A stretch of DNA of 64,000 nucleotides from Sequoia sempervirens. Its lineage: Eukaryota; Streptophyta; Pinopsida; Cupressales; Cupressaceae. Positions 12,231 through 23,744 of the stretch are shown here, one piece after another (the stretch's first letter is position 1; each line of letters opens with the position of its first letter). The notes below the pieces were generated by a model. The model ran no database searches and had not been told where the DNA came from. It saw nothing but the letters and a program-made list of their open reading frames with translations. The position numbers were made by a program, and so were the translations under genes. The DNA lies in NCBI GenBank assembly GCA_007258455.2, contig VDFB02252616.1, forward strand, positions 125,713,953 through 125,777,952, read 5' to 3'.

Positions 12231-12839
12231 AAGTGGTAAGTGATCTTTAGTTTTGGTTGTGAATGTTTATATTGGTTTATTATCTTGTTCTATGAATTTT
12301 TTGATTGGGGAATGTGATTAAGTATTTATGTCAAGTGAAAGTCCTTCCTTGTGTGTTCATGTAATGTCAAAAAAAGTACTCCCTAACATGGCCTTGATTT
12401 AGTGTTGTAATATGTCTAACATATCACATTAGGTCTTGGGGCCTTGTGTACTAAATGAGATTATTGGTGCCTTATTTAGAGTGTTGTAACACACTTTCAC
12501 ACTTTTCTGGGATTTTATTAAATAATTGGCCTTATTTCACATCCACAAGCCCCATTTAATGCATCATTTTCTTGACATAAAACAACATCCAATCATAATT
12601 CATGTGTTTTTAGGTTGTGTGGCCTAGATTTAGTGATCTAGAACTCATACACCACCTTGGGAGTATGAGTCCCACCTAGGTTTTAGGGCCCCGGTCAGGA
12701 TTTTACATCATTCTAAGCATTTTTGAAAATGTGTCCTATAGTTAAGCCTAATGGCACTCATATGCCACTTTTGGCATATGAGTCCCATGTGGCCCAAAAT
12801 CAAATTTAATTCAAATTCTTGGCTATATTTTATTCTCCT
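12231..12839. other. Stretch without a gene, with a perfect hairpin
   Basis: No coding sequence was seen. It contains an exact 12-bp inverted repeat with a 4-base loop at 12756-12783 (ACTCATATGCCA / TGGCATATGAGT). A degenerate relative of the same words lies near 12640 and another near 13585. Confidence 0.5.
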
Positions 12840-13610
12840 AGATCTGATGTTGGTTTGTAGTGTTGTAATTTCAAGAAATTTGCCATAAACAAGTATAAAT
12901 ACAAGGTTATTTCACTCATTTTCATCCAAAGCTTTCAAGTATTCATGTATTATAGAAAATTTGTGATCAAGGAAGCATTCAAGAGTTTACAAGAGCATTC
13001 AAGAGTCTTCAAGAGCTAATTATCAAGTGTTTTAGAGCATTATTAAAGCATCAAGCATCATTTCAAAGTCATCATGCACCATGTTTGTTTTTGAGTTAAC
13101 AATTATAATGTAGGGTTTCATGATTCAAGCTAGCATTCAATTCAAGATCTATCACATTCAAGGAAGATTCAAGATATACATCCATTGGATCCATTTCATA
13201 CATGTTTGCAACACTTTATTGCTAGGGCTTGGTGAGTTGCAACATTACATTTTGTTCATTCACCATTCTCCTTTCCTATTTCATTTCATTTCAAGGTTTG
13301 ATCACCAAAATGGGGTTTAACCAAGGAAAAACTCATTCCACTAACAAAACATAGTTTTCCCTCTCTTTAGTGTGTGATTTATAGATCTAGGTTGAAGACA
13401 TATTAAAGAGCAAGTTTGGAGAAAGTTGTCAAAGTTTTCACCTAGCATTGGATATCATTGAAAGACATGATCTACAAGTTACAAATACGAGATTCAAACC
13501 CAGAAATTGGGTGGAAAGGACAAAGCATACATTGAAGAGTAGAACCAAACTTTGAATTTCCAAAAAATCCTAACGGAAATGATATGCCACTTCTAGCGTA
13601 TGAGTCCTAG
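12840..13610 (+). repeat. Dispersed repeat R1, right copy
   Basis: This is the direct-orientation partner of 1640-2420, with the same TATA-like AGTATAAATACAAGG word (near 12891) and the same series of TTCAAG/CATTCAAG words. Similarity fades after about 13500. Confidence 0.5.
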
Positions 13611-14841
13611 TATAGTAAAAATTACTTCTTTTAGGAGCTTCAGACATATCTCTGCCATATTTTTTTTCTTGCTTAGAAACCCTAATATGGGACTAAATCA
13701 CCTAAATCACCCATACTAGCATAGAGTCCTAGTAGGCATTAATTTTAGTATTTTTCGGTATTTCAAATCTTCATCTAGTCCTCTTAAGGTTTCCAAGTGC
13801 ACACTTCTAATTTCTCAGCTTTTTGTTTTGATTTACATGCTTTTCTAGGTCATTTAGTGAAGTTTTGCATTGCATTAGGGTTTAGTATTAGGTCCTACTT
13901 TTCCTTAGTCCTTCCAAGCCCTAGCTTGGAGGTGAACCCCTCTTTAGTTTCTAATAAGACCCTAGGAAAAAGCTATTTCAATATTTCTTTCTCCTTTGCA
14001 TACCTTAAGTTGATGCCAAAAATTGGCAAGGTAATAGCCTTTATGGGAAACTCAGTTAATGGGGGGACCCAATTGCACTAAACAGAGTGACCTCCACATT
14101 TTTAAAATAATTCGACTTCTTCTATAACTAGGGTTTTGAATGGGAAAAGGAAGAAGATATATAAAATAAAAATATAACTAAGGCGATGCACCAAGATTTA
14201 GATAAAGGCATGGTAAATCTATCCTTTGGGAATAAATTCAAGGGCCCATTCAACAATCTACTATGTTTTAGAATAATAGAAATCAAAAGAAAAGATCTGA
14301 ACAATTCATCTAATGACATAAAATGATTATAGCATACATCCATTGAAAAGAGGAGTCAAAGACATGATCTAAATCAACAATTTGTATTTAAAATCATAGA
14401 AGTTCTTGCAAATGAACAATCAAGACAATAACAACACAGTATTAATGTATTATCAAATAACATAAGAAAAACAGAAATGCCGAACAATGGCACAGTCTGA
14501 AAGTTTCATATAATAATCTTAAAAACAATACTAAAGGTCTGGTGTCTCTTTCTAATTTTTCTGCATCTTCCCAACTCATTTTCAGAAATCAAAAGCAATA
14601 CTTATAGCCAATAATCCATTGCCTAGTGAGCTTCAAACAGAAAAGATTTAGTATCTTTGGGCAATGATGGTTGCAACAATGATTTCCCTCGATCGTTGCA
14701 ACATAAACTATTTAGGCCATGACATATAGACGCTTCTTAGCTAGATGCATCCCTTGCAAATGATGGTAGTGGTCCAAGAATATCCCGAGTAGACAAGTGT
14801 CATCTCCTAGTGGAGGCAGTTAGAATACGCGACAACATACC
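13611..14841. other. Stretch without a recognisable gene
   Basis: Short ORFs at 13797-14081 (plus) and 14128-14343 (minus) show no family features. The stretch ends at the CACTA-like terminus at 14842. Confidence 0.3.
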
Positions 14842-15225
14842 CACTAGTACACAAACAACAATATATGACTAAATAAACTACTAAAAATTGCATATAAATG
14901 ACTAACTTTAGTCACACGACTATTATTGGTTTATTTGTAGTCATTTATAACACCACTAAATTTATGACTAAACAATTTTAGTCATTTATTTTGTCATTGA
15001 TTTTAGTCATTAATTTAGTCATTAATTTGGTCATTTATTTAGTTATTTATTTAGTCATATATTTAGTCATTAATTTTAGTCACGTGACTATTTTAGTGGT
15101 TTATTTGTAGTCATTTATAACACCACCAAATTTATGACTAAACTATTTTAGTAATTTATTTAGTCATGGTAGTGATTTGTTTAGTCATATTATTTAGTCA
15201 GTTTAGTCATATATTATTTGTTACA
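14842..15225 (+). mobile_element. Left terminus of a CACTA-like DNA transposon
   Basis: The terminus begins CACTAGTA, the hallmark start of CACTA (En/Spm) elements. It is followed by a dense subterminal array of TAGTCATTTAT/ATGACTAAA words in both orientations. A ~66-bp subunit with TTTATTTGTAGTCATT occurs twice with a period of 169 bp (14910 and 15079). Subterminal arrays of short direct and inverted words are where CACTA transposases bind in characterised elements. The matching opposite terminus is at 60985-61194. I see no transposase. Confidence 0.6.
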
Positions 15226-15963
15226 ATTCAAATCTAACTTAATTAATCCTCAAAAAAATTATGCATATAAACTTCAAGTATCATAGATATTCAAATGTTA
15301 AAAAACATTGTGAAATGAAGACAAATGCTTGAACAAATATGATTGATTAGACACAAACACAAACAAATTAAAAATCAAGAGGAGCCACAACACAATATTT
15401 ATGAGTGGAGAAAAAAACACTATGAAAATTTACTTCATTAAGCCTCATTGGCAAATCGAAATCTCATTGGTTACATTCAATGTCTCAATGACACTGTACA
15501 ACTCACATACACTATATAAACATAATACTCCTTTTTTCATATACTTATACTATTTTCCCTTCCTTAACTGCAGTCATTTTGGAAGGGCAGTGACCTCCTA
15601 TAGAGGCTTGACCCATTTAATCCCCTTGCAAATCCACAACTTTTCCACCTCTATTGGCTTCGGCTCCTCAAAAATATTCCTCGCTGGTATTCACCTTTCA
15701 CTTCTCCAATATGGAGCTACAACCTAAAAATAAGGTTTTAAAATTTGCACATCAAAAACTCAGAAAAGTCAAATAATATAGAGGATAAAATTGAAACATT
15801 TTCTTTTCCTTTTCCAATTATGGCACCCTAAACTTAGGCACTAGATATAGTGAATGTATCAAAATTAGATATAACATCCATCAAAAACATATTTGGAAGT
15901 AGATTTTTATCAAATATTATAGTTGCAAGTTCCACTAATTATAATAAAGATAAATAGTTTTAC
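15226..15963. other. Interior of the CACTA-like left arm, no recognised gene
   Basis: AT-rich. A plus ORF at 15401-15727 has an antisense reading (about 15728 down to 15560) that follows a TTTTTAG acceptor-like site and could be an exon of a captured gene fragment, but I cannot name it. Confidence 0.3.
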
Positions 15964-16211
15964 CTTTTGTATCAACTAATGCAATTCTGATAACTTTTAG
16001 AGGATCGACAATGCTAGCCTTTATCATATCAACATACTCACCTGCAAGTTGTAACACAACATTAAACTTATTAATTAGACTCAACATCTAAGAAAGAAAA
16101 AGAAACTTCAAACATTATCAATTTAGTCAAAAAATCATCAATTTCAAAGATCAAAGTAGCCAACGCTTCACTCTCTACATCCTCTGCTATAGTCAAAAGA
16201 GGCCTTTGTTT
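15964..16211 (-). pseudogene. HSP60: HSP60/chaperonin-60 gene fragment
   Basis: Two exon-like pieces are read on the minus strand. The first (16211 down to about 16140) follows a GATCACAG acceptor and encodes a segment containing AEDVESEALATLI, which is diagnostic of mitochondrial-type HSP60 in the apical region. The second (16041 down to 15964) follows a CTTGCAG acceptor, encodes YVDMIKASIVDPLKVIR from the C-terminal equatorial part, and ends at a GT-type donor. In a normal HSP60 these segments lie far apart, so intervening exons are missing. It is a captured or degenerate fragment that keeps splice sites, hence derived from genomic DNA rather than cDNA. Confidence 0.8.
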
Positions 16212-16512
16212 CTGTGATCAATGAAACAATAAATTATATTATTTTTCAAAACTTATCACTATGTAGTTATGAACTCAAGATCATTTAAAATTTCAAACTA
16301 ATTGACATGACTACCTAATTTCTTTCTATGACATACACTTTGGGTATACAAGATCGTTGAGAATCCCAATTATTGAACTATGAAATTCAGTAATGCAACG
16401 AAATTGTCTCTTAAGTAAAATGTAAATCAAATCAACATTACAATTCTTAGCTTATCAATTGATCTCAAATTGTATATAAACCTTTTTCATATAGCTTAAG
16501 GACATCTACAAT

Positions 16513-16689
16513 AGATATGCACAAAATGAATTTGGTGGAAAGACTTTAAAAAAATTCAAGGGAATACAATTTATAGGTGTAAATCCAAATTCCACAACCA
16601 TTGCCAACATCCTCCCTGTTTGTGCCAAAATGGGAGCTTTGAAACAAGATATGAATATCCATCAATGCATAGACAATACATCCCTATAA
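16513..16689 (+). pseudogene. Pentatricopeptide-repeat (PPR) gene fragment, 5' piece
   Basis: The frame is open from 16513 to a stop at 16690. It shows the end of one PPR motif (RYAQNEFGGK, GVNPNSTTIANILPV) and the next motif with CAKMGAL and IHQ, the pattern of plant PLS-class PPR proteins that act in organellar RNA editing and processing. It starts and ends without gene context. The continuation expected in such proteins (a segment with MYAKCG) appears 5 kb downstream at 21668, suggesting that one fragment was split by an insertion. Confidence 0.75.
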
Positions 16690-17714
16690 TAAATATTATA
16701 CTCCCTCAATTAAATATTATTACATATTATTATATTGGGGGAAATTTACTTTATTGGGGGGACTTTTGTTTAGAAAACCTACATCACCATCAACTCATGT
16801 GAGAGGTCAATAACCCACTATTAAGCCTACACATGGCACATGCATGCACAAAATAACAAAGAAAAATAAAGATCATGCATCACATAATAAGTATAAGACA
16901 AAAAAAATGTTGAAAGAGCTATGTTAGGACTAAAAAAGAAAAATACCACATATTTGCATTAACATCTATTCATTTATCTCCTAGTCCTTACAAAATCTCA
17001 CTAGACTCAATTTCATGATCTAGACAAATTACTGAGGTTCGTGTAAAAAATCCATTTTTGTAACCAACATACCCAAATAATCACATTCATGAAATCCATT
17101 GAAGTCCTTTGATACCATTGGGCTAACAATACTTTTTCGGTGGAACTCCCATCACCACCCCACTGATAGCCCAATAGGGGCAATTCATATCCTTACATCT
17201 GTGTAGTATTCTTCCATCATTGTAGCTCTGGTGCATTAGTGGAATGAATGATGAAGATCCCCTAATAACCTGATATAATCATAGGATATCAAATTCTAAC
17301 ACTTATCAGTGAAGTTGGGATGCATCAGGATAACATTGTTTGATGTCTTACCGATAGACTGAAAGAAATCCACTTATTGGTGAAGAAGGTGGCCATCAAT
17401 GGAAAATGAACCAAGGTCCCAATGATATAGCAATGAATGATTACTACTAGCTGATGTGATGTCAAAAGCATCATCGAGATATTTAACATAAATGCTCTCG
17501 CCGATGACAAGAATGAAGCAGGTGGTATATTAATGAGCCAGAACATAGGTGAATTGCACCATGAATTAATCATACAATTTGTAGAAACCAAAAAGGCTAT
17601 GCTAAGGACAGAAGTAGAAAGGACAAAAATCAGAGCTCTCACATAGTGAAGCCATGAGAAAAAAAATCACTTAAGTACTCCACTTTTAGCTAGAAAGTTG
17701 CATTTTTTTAGAGT
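16690..17714. other. Stretch with a weak coding trace and a PBS-like site
   Basis: On the minus strand 17117-17106 reads TGGTATCAAAGG, one or two bases off an initiator-Met primer site, and TG at 17119 could be an LTR edge. Plus-strand 17450-17647 reads as a peptide with FVETKKAMLRTEVERTKIR before a stop, and may be the upstream part of the decayed ORF at 17715. Both are weak. Confidence 0.3.
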
Positions 17715-20700
17715 TTGCAATGGAAGAACATGTGGAAAAACCTAAGGCAAAGAAAAAAAAGTAAAGAGAGGAATTTAAACCAAGACTTGATAGATCAATG
17801 TCTGGGGTCAGGGCCAAGACCTAGAATAAGTGTTCAAGCAAGTAAATTGATAGATAAACATAGGGGTCTTGGGGATGTTTGGACACCACACTGGGGCTAT
17901 GAGCTTTTTATGTATCAGTACAAAAAATAATTTAGATTTCAACTAGTTTGTAACCCATGGAGACTGAACTTAGGAAGGCTTGTGGTGCCAAATGTGTTCA
18001 TCAACATAGAATTGGTGAAAGCTCTGGCCAGTTGGTATAATGCCAAGAAAATAACTATCCAATCACCAAATGGGGTCGATATGCTTGTTATCTCCCAATA
18101 CTTTATCTCTAATGTATTTTAGCTAGAAGGTCCTGTGAACTTTCCATTCACCATTAGAGACTTTTTTATAGAATATTGTTGCATGGATACTAGCTACAAG
18201 AGATGGAAGCTAGCTTTGCATAGAACTAAGAATGAGCAAGGTCAACTCAAAAAAAAATTGAGCAATGAAAACCCTCAATTTCATATAGATTTGTTTGAAG
18301 AATACTTCCAATATACCTACTACTCAACTGGTCAAGTCTTGGGAATTGAGGTTCCACCACTTATGTATATTGCACTGATGGTTCTAGTAGTAGATATACA
18401 AAGCAAATATGCTAGGTCATTCAACTATGCAAACCATCTGGTGAATGCCCTAAATCAATGGCTTGAAAGAATAAAAACCAACAGTGATTGCATATATTTC
18501 AAGCATTATTCCTTGTTAATGCATTTACTTTTATATGAGGGACATGCTAGAAATGTGTGGGGTAAAGAATTAAGAATCAAAGACACAAATAAAGATGGAA
18601 ACTTTAAACCTGTACAGATGTGGACTGCACTATGGGATAGCCGATGTGAGAGGTATCACTATTTATATTTTGAAAATATTTTGTTAAACCACTAATGAAG
18701 TTGCTAGGCTATTCATATGATCACAATTTATCCCCTAAGGTGTAGAGATTTTGAGACCAAAGGAAAAAAACCCGAGAGGCAAGGTGAACCATAATTGGGG
18801 AGACTGGTATGCCTTCTCTAATTGCACAATAATAAGGGTTTATGGATTTGAAGGGGTTTCACATTTGCTACCCGGAGTGGTTCCTAACAAAGTTGCTTAT
18901 TTGGGAATAGTATGGTAGTTAGAAAGGTATGATACTAAACATATCAAGAGTCATAATAAGCAATCACTCTTGCCTAGCACTCTTTGTTTTGGAGATTTCA
19001 CAGTATGTTCCATTGAAGGATATAAATAAATTGATGCTAAATCAGCTCATTACAACCTTCCTCTTGGGTATGAAAGAAATAAATTTGATGCAGAGGGATT
19101 TATTCATCAAGCAAGATTAACTTAGAATTTGTCATGGTATGATCATTGGTTTGCACTTGATGATGTGATCAGGAACCGAGATGAAGCTTCCATTGGTAAG
19201 AGAATGGCTTCATATAATAAAGTTGTGCTTGCAAAGGAATGGAAAAGAAAGAATTTCCCATCATATAGAGAAGCATTTGTTGATATACAAGATCGCTTGG
19301 CTAGGATTGAGCAGATTATTGCTCATATGAATGAAATAGTAAAATATGTTCCCTCATACATTTTTGATACATCTCATATGAGTTACATAGGAATGTAGGC
19401 TAAGGATGTGGAGCATTAGGATCACTTACCCTCACAACCCACCCTTGATGTATGTTTCTCCACTAGAAATAGTGAAGAGGAAGGAAGTGATGAGGAGAGT
19501 GATGGAGAGGAGAAACAACTGGAACAAATAAATGCCCTTGTGATTACACAATATGAGCTCCCTTAGGAACTTGTAAAATTTGAAACATCAAATGAGTTTT
19601 CTGATGACATTAGGGTCAAGGTTGGTCATGAATTCATTTCTAATAATTATTTTGTTAAAACTCTTGAGTTCAAATCATTTATCAATGAGTATAAGGGAAC
19701 AAAATAAGACAAAAGGAGAAAGACATTACTCTTGAAAAGGAAGTTGATGCCTTAGAAGAATTGAAAAAGGAAGTTGACATGGAAATGCAATCCATCACTC
19801 CTGAAAGAGGTAGAGAATTACTTCAAGAGGCTGGGGTACTACTTCTACCAGGATGGGACATGAGCTCAACAATTGTGTTTGAAAGTTTCAAAAAAAGAGG
19901 GGATACAAGAATGAACTTATCAAAGGAAGCTAGTGATAAGACACATTCAGGGTCTAGATACAATCCAGATGAGGATTCCTTGCTTATTTGGTCACTATAC
20001 CCTCATGAGAAGAGGCTAGCAATGTTTGATAACCCTAATCAAGTATTTGGACACCTTTTGGTCAAAAGAGTTGTGAACACTAATCCCTTAGAAACTGTAG
20101 AGCTAAATGTCAATGTGGAAAAATTCACTAGAGCACAAATTGAAAAATTGGTCAAAGAGAAGGACAAATTGAAAAAGAAGTTATCACATCAAATGGAGTT
20201 GTCTTCCTCTTCTACTCTAGAATTGTACAATCCATGGCTTGAAAAGGATAAGAGAGTGTTAGATGCATTAGCTGATGTAGCCTATTGGAAAAATTCCCAT
20301 TTGAAAGCCCAAGAAACGTGTAAAACACTAGAAAAGGAGGTGAAAATCATTAAGTACAATGTTGTGTCCAAGATAATCAAAAAGAGGTTCAATAAGCTGA
20401 TAAAGCAAGCTGATGATTATTTGGGTGTATTTAAGACAATGCAATCAACACCAGAGGAGAATGTCTAGTTACAAGGAAGAATGATTGATAAAAAGAAGGA
20501 ACTTCTAGGTAAACAGATCCTAAAAGACCAAACACTGCAAAGATATAATGACTTGGTGAGATCCCACAACCAATATCAAGAAAGACTCGAAGAAGACCTC
20601 CGTTGTTTTAATTTAGTTCTTGAAATCCATGATGATACGAGGAATTTGTCAGAAATGGATGATTGGAAAGAAAAATTTATAGAGTTTCTAACAATTGCAT

Positions 20701-20943
20701 TGTAGGAGATCAACAATGAGGATATGGTCTTGCAGAATACTCATAAACAAATTGAGAAATTCATGCACATAGAGTATAATATGAAGGAGGTCATATCCAA
20801 TGTTGACACTCATGCAGAATAGGGGTACATTGATCATCGCTCAGCTTTCAATATGTTTATAAATCAGGTAGTGGATAATTTGGGCACAACTGAGCAACAA
20901 TTAGAATCAATCGGTGGTAATGATGTGGACCCTATCATATAGT
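17715..20943 (+). pseudogene. Long decayed ORF of unknown function
   Basis: Reading frames on the plus strand join into one product of roughly a thousand residues, broken by stops and frameshifts. The segments are 17715-17930, 17931-18695 (with one TAG at 18121), 18696-19130, 19131-19396, 19397-19710, 19761-20468, 20469-20705 and 20706-20943. The N-terminal two thirds look globular. An acidic stretch (EEEGSDEESDGEE) lies near 19475-19515, and the C-terminal third is charged and probably coiled coil. Nearly every stop is TAG at a place where Gln would fit. I do not recognise the family; it shows no polymerase, zinc knuckle or protease motif. It could be a gag-like protein of an unfamiliar retroelement or a captured host gene. 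It lies between two PPR fragments. Confidence 0.6.
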
Positions 20944-21667
20944 AAAATTTTTAACCACGAGCTTTTACTCGAAGATTAATGGATTGGTACACATGTTTAT
21001 GATTGTGTTAGTTTCTTAAATTAAGTTCAAAATCATGTTTTGTTATCAAGAGTCATGTCTTTTGGTTTGAAGCTTGTTGCCTCTTGTGTATATAAGAGAG
21101 ATCAGGACCAAAAGAAGGATATAGGAGAAGATACGAGGTGAATAGGGATAGATAGAAAATAGAAAGCTTCCATAATATTTCCATTTCAAAAGACTATGTT
21201 GTAGATATAATTTTGAGGAAATCGATGAAATATCTCTAATTCTGTGGCTTTATATTGGTATCAATTATTTGTTGAAAATATTCAATTACCTGGTTGTCTC
21301 CAGTTTAATATTTCCTTATTATTTAAATTGGTATATCAAGTATATATTCAATTTCTCAATGCACATTTTATGTTCGATGGAAGAGCATCTATTTTCCTCA
21401 GACATGCAAATTTTTTCATGTTGCACTACATTTAGCAATTTTGCAAAACTTGACAAAAATGACCTGTAACAACTTTTGATAGTATGCAATTTTATAACTT
21501 TTTTGCAACTTTTTCTCTTTTTCCCAATTGACTCTAAAATCATCCTAATTCATAGTGAATGGTATCACAAGACTTAATTAACATAAAATGACCTTCTCAA
21601 ATGCTGAAATGACCTACTAAGATACAATGGCCTTCAAATTTGAAAATGGAAGCTTAGGTGCTCCTAC
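20944..21667. other. Possible LTR relic between unknown ORF and PPR fragment
   Basis: There is no coding sequence. A TATA-like TGTATATAAGAGAG lies near 21088. TTGGTATCAATT at 21254 only half-matches a primer site. The right edge reads GGTGCTCCTACA, the reverse complement of the TGTAGGAGCACC start of LTR-like block 3, so an LTR end of that family probably abuts the PPR fragment at 21668. A segment near 21260-21400 also resembles 28545-28660. Confidence 0.4.
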
Positions 21668-21841
21668 ACCAACATGTATGCTAAATGTGGGATCATAGAC
21701 AAGGCACTTGAAGTGTTCGAAAAAATGGCTCAAAGAAATGTTGTCTCATGGACTACAATAATTGCAAGATATACACAAATTAGATCTGTTGAAAAGGCTT
21801 TAGAAACTTTAAAGCAAATGCAATTTGCAGGTTGTTCCAAA
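21668..21841 (+). pseudogene. PPR gene fragment, 3' piece
   Basis: It encodes NMYAKCGIIDKALEVFEKM followed by RNVVSWTTIIARYTQ and KALETLKQMQFAG, textbook PLS-type PPR motifs of about 31-35 residues. It begins directly at the LTR-like edge GGTGCTCCTACA and dissolves after about 21841. It is the natural continuation of the 16513-16689 piece, with only about twenty residues missing between them. Confidence 0.8.
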
Positions 21842-22384
21842 ACAACCTCTGGAAAATTTGGGATATGTTTTAGAAGTTGACATTAAAGGGTATCTGAAAA
21901 ATGGTTTTATATCTTGCCTATAGTGCTTGAGGATTGAAGGAATTGAGAGATTGAAGCCTATTTTTTGTGAAATTTGTCTAAGTGAGGTTGAATGGTGCTC
22001 CTGATTGTTATTAGGCTCCATGTTGGAGATGCCCATGCTAACAATAGAGACCTTTTTGGTAGATCAATATATGGATGTTGAACCCACCATGCCGGTCTAC
22101 CAAGATTATGTGACCATTATCCAATCATCAAAAAACAAGATCAAATCACTTAAATGAAATATAACCTCCTATAACAAGTCAATGAAAGAATATAATAGAA
22201 AGATGAAGGCAGAGGCAAAGTTCTTGGCCTTCAAATAAATTTGATGAACCAATTTTCCATTAACACAACCAAGGTAGCATAGAATTAAAAATCCAATGGG
22301 GGCAAGGAACCAATGCTTTGGAAAAGGATTTAGCCAACCACATAATAGGTGGAAGGACATTGTACTAGATAAAGCTTATGCAAA
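21842..22384. other. Stretch without a recognisable gene
   Basis: Short ORFs on both strands are uninformative. Similarity to the COG1 copies starts abruptly at about 22385 (AATAAGGTGGG). Confidence 0.3.
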
Positions 22385-23744
22385 ATAAGGTGGGGGCAAT
22401 CGGTTCCATTTTCTATAATGTGGTAAGAGTCATATAGGTAACACTATGTCAGGCTAGGGAACTCTTCTTGGAGGTTCTAAATGATTTTCCTCTTTTTAAT
22501 AAGACTATGTTGGCAGTGCCACCTGGATCACAGTTGTTTCATGGGATTCCAAACTCAGACAATGAGGTGCATTTGTGGAAATATAATAGAGAGAAGCTAC
22601 AAGCTACCATGATGATTTTGCTGAGAAAATTTATATCAAAGTCTTGCTTAGCATGGCTTAAGACATGCATAGATGATATTCTCTCTACATATAGGTTTGG
22701 GGGAAATTATTTGCTTGATCTTGTGAAAGGTGGTAATGAACTTGCAAAGAATGAGACATTGATTAGAGAAACATTGGATAGTCTAGATGCATTTGAAGGG
22801 AGTTGGGAGTGGCTAAAAATGGTTTTTCATTCAAATGTTGAGTTTCCATGGAGATGCATGTGTGAGATTGTTTTGAAGCACTCAAAGAGTCTATGGGATG
22901 AACTTTTTGAAAGCCTATTCATTAGTAGGATGAAACAAATAATAGCTGATGGATTTGCAGATCTACGTGAGAGAGTTAAGGTTGGTAAATTCCTTGAAGT
23001 TACATCTCTGGAAAGTTACAAAGATGTTGAAACCTATTCTCAAAAATTAATTACTAGTGAGGGTTGGCTTGTCAAGAGAGGGGACCTAAAAAGTGTCAAT
23101 TTACATGGGTTGAGTTTTAGATATATAATGAAAAATGATGAAGACTGGTTTGGTTGCCTTAACACTTGTTTTGGAATTGAGGTTATTCAAATAAAAGACA
23201 CCATAGATGAGGGGTCCAAGAATATTATGGAAGACCTCCTAAGATTTTTTCATGCACATAAATCTCCTTCAAGGATAAATGATTTAGCACCTTATTTGCA
23301 AGAGAAATGCTTCCATTTTATCTCAAAATTGATTGTTGAGATTGAAGAACATATTGCACATCTTTTAGAAGCTCTCTATCAAGAAATGAAAAGTGAGGAG
23401 ATGCCTAAAAAAATGAACAAGGAGACACTAGAACCAACAGTTATAGTGGAAAGGGCACTTTTCTTAGGAAGGATTTTACTTCTCAATTTTCATTCAACTT
23501 CCCTTCCACTAGTTCTTGGCTCGTCTCAGCTCTATTTTGTCGAGAACAAATCTTCAGTTTGAGAGAAAGGATCTTCGACTTTCAAATATTCCAATACCGA
23601 TTTTGATTACCCTCTTCCAGACAGTTCTAGAAGACAAATACTAATGAGAGGGGTTGGTTTCAAGCCCGAATCATAGGATAAAAATAATAGCACCAAATTG
23701 AGTAAAATTTGAAGAACTATGCACAATCTTTGTATCAAAGCTCA
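22385..23744 (+). pseudogene. COG1: COG1 pseudogene, copy 1, central exons
   Basis: COG1 is a subunit of the conserved oligomeric Golgi complex, a tether for retrograde vesicles at the Golgi. The plus strand encodes the central part of the plant protein: a segment with LFLEVLNDFPLF and GSQLFHGIPN, then LIRETLDSLDAFEGS, EWLKMVF, RMKQIIADGFADL, DLAPYLQEKCFHF and LPLVLGSS (ORF 22468-23562). After a stop it continues with KLSK, RTMHNLCIKA up to 23744. An upstream TAG near 22435 sits where Gln is expected. The real protein is around a thousand residues; only the middle is here, with no N-terminal Vps51-type part. At 23744 the copy is cut by a ~6 kb insertion and resumes at 29726. Confidence 0.85.

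Noticed and set aside
17715..20943. Idea that TAG is read as glutamine in this genome.
   Set aside because: TAA and TGA stops and frameshifts also interrupt the same ORFs, and the window is clearly plant nuclear DNA. Deamination of CAG explains the pattern.
21254..21268. Primer-binding site TTGGTATCAATT on the plus strand.
   Set aside because: Only the first half matches the initiator-Met site and no LTR end or coding region follows.
22468..23562. A functional COG1 gene from the 364-codon ORF.
   Set aside because: It lacks both ends of the protein, begins without an ATG, has an upstream stop and is interrupted by a 6 kb insertion. It is one of three decayed copies.
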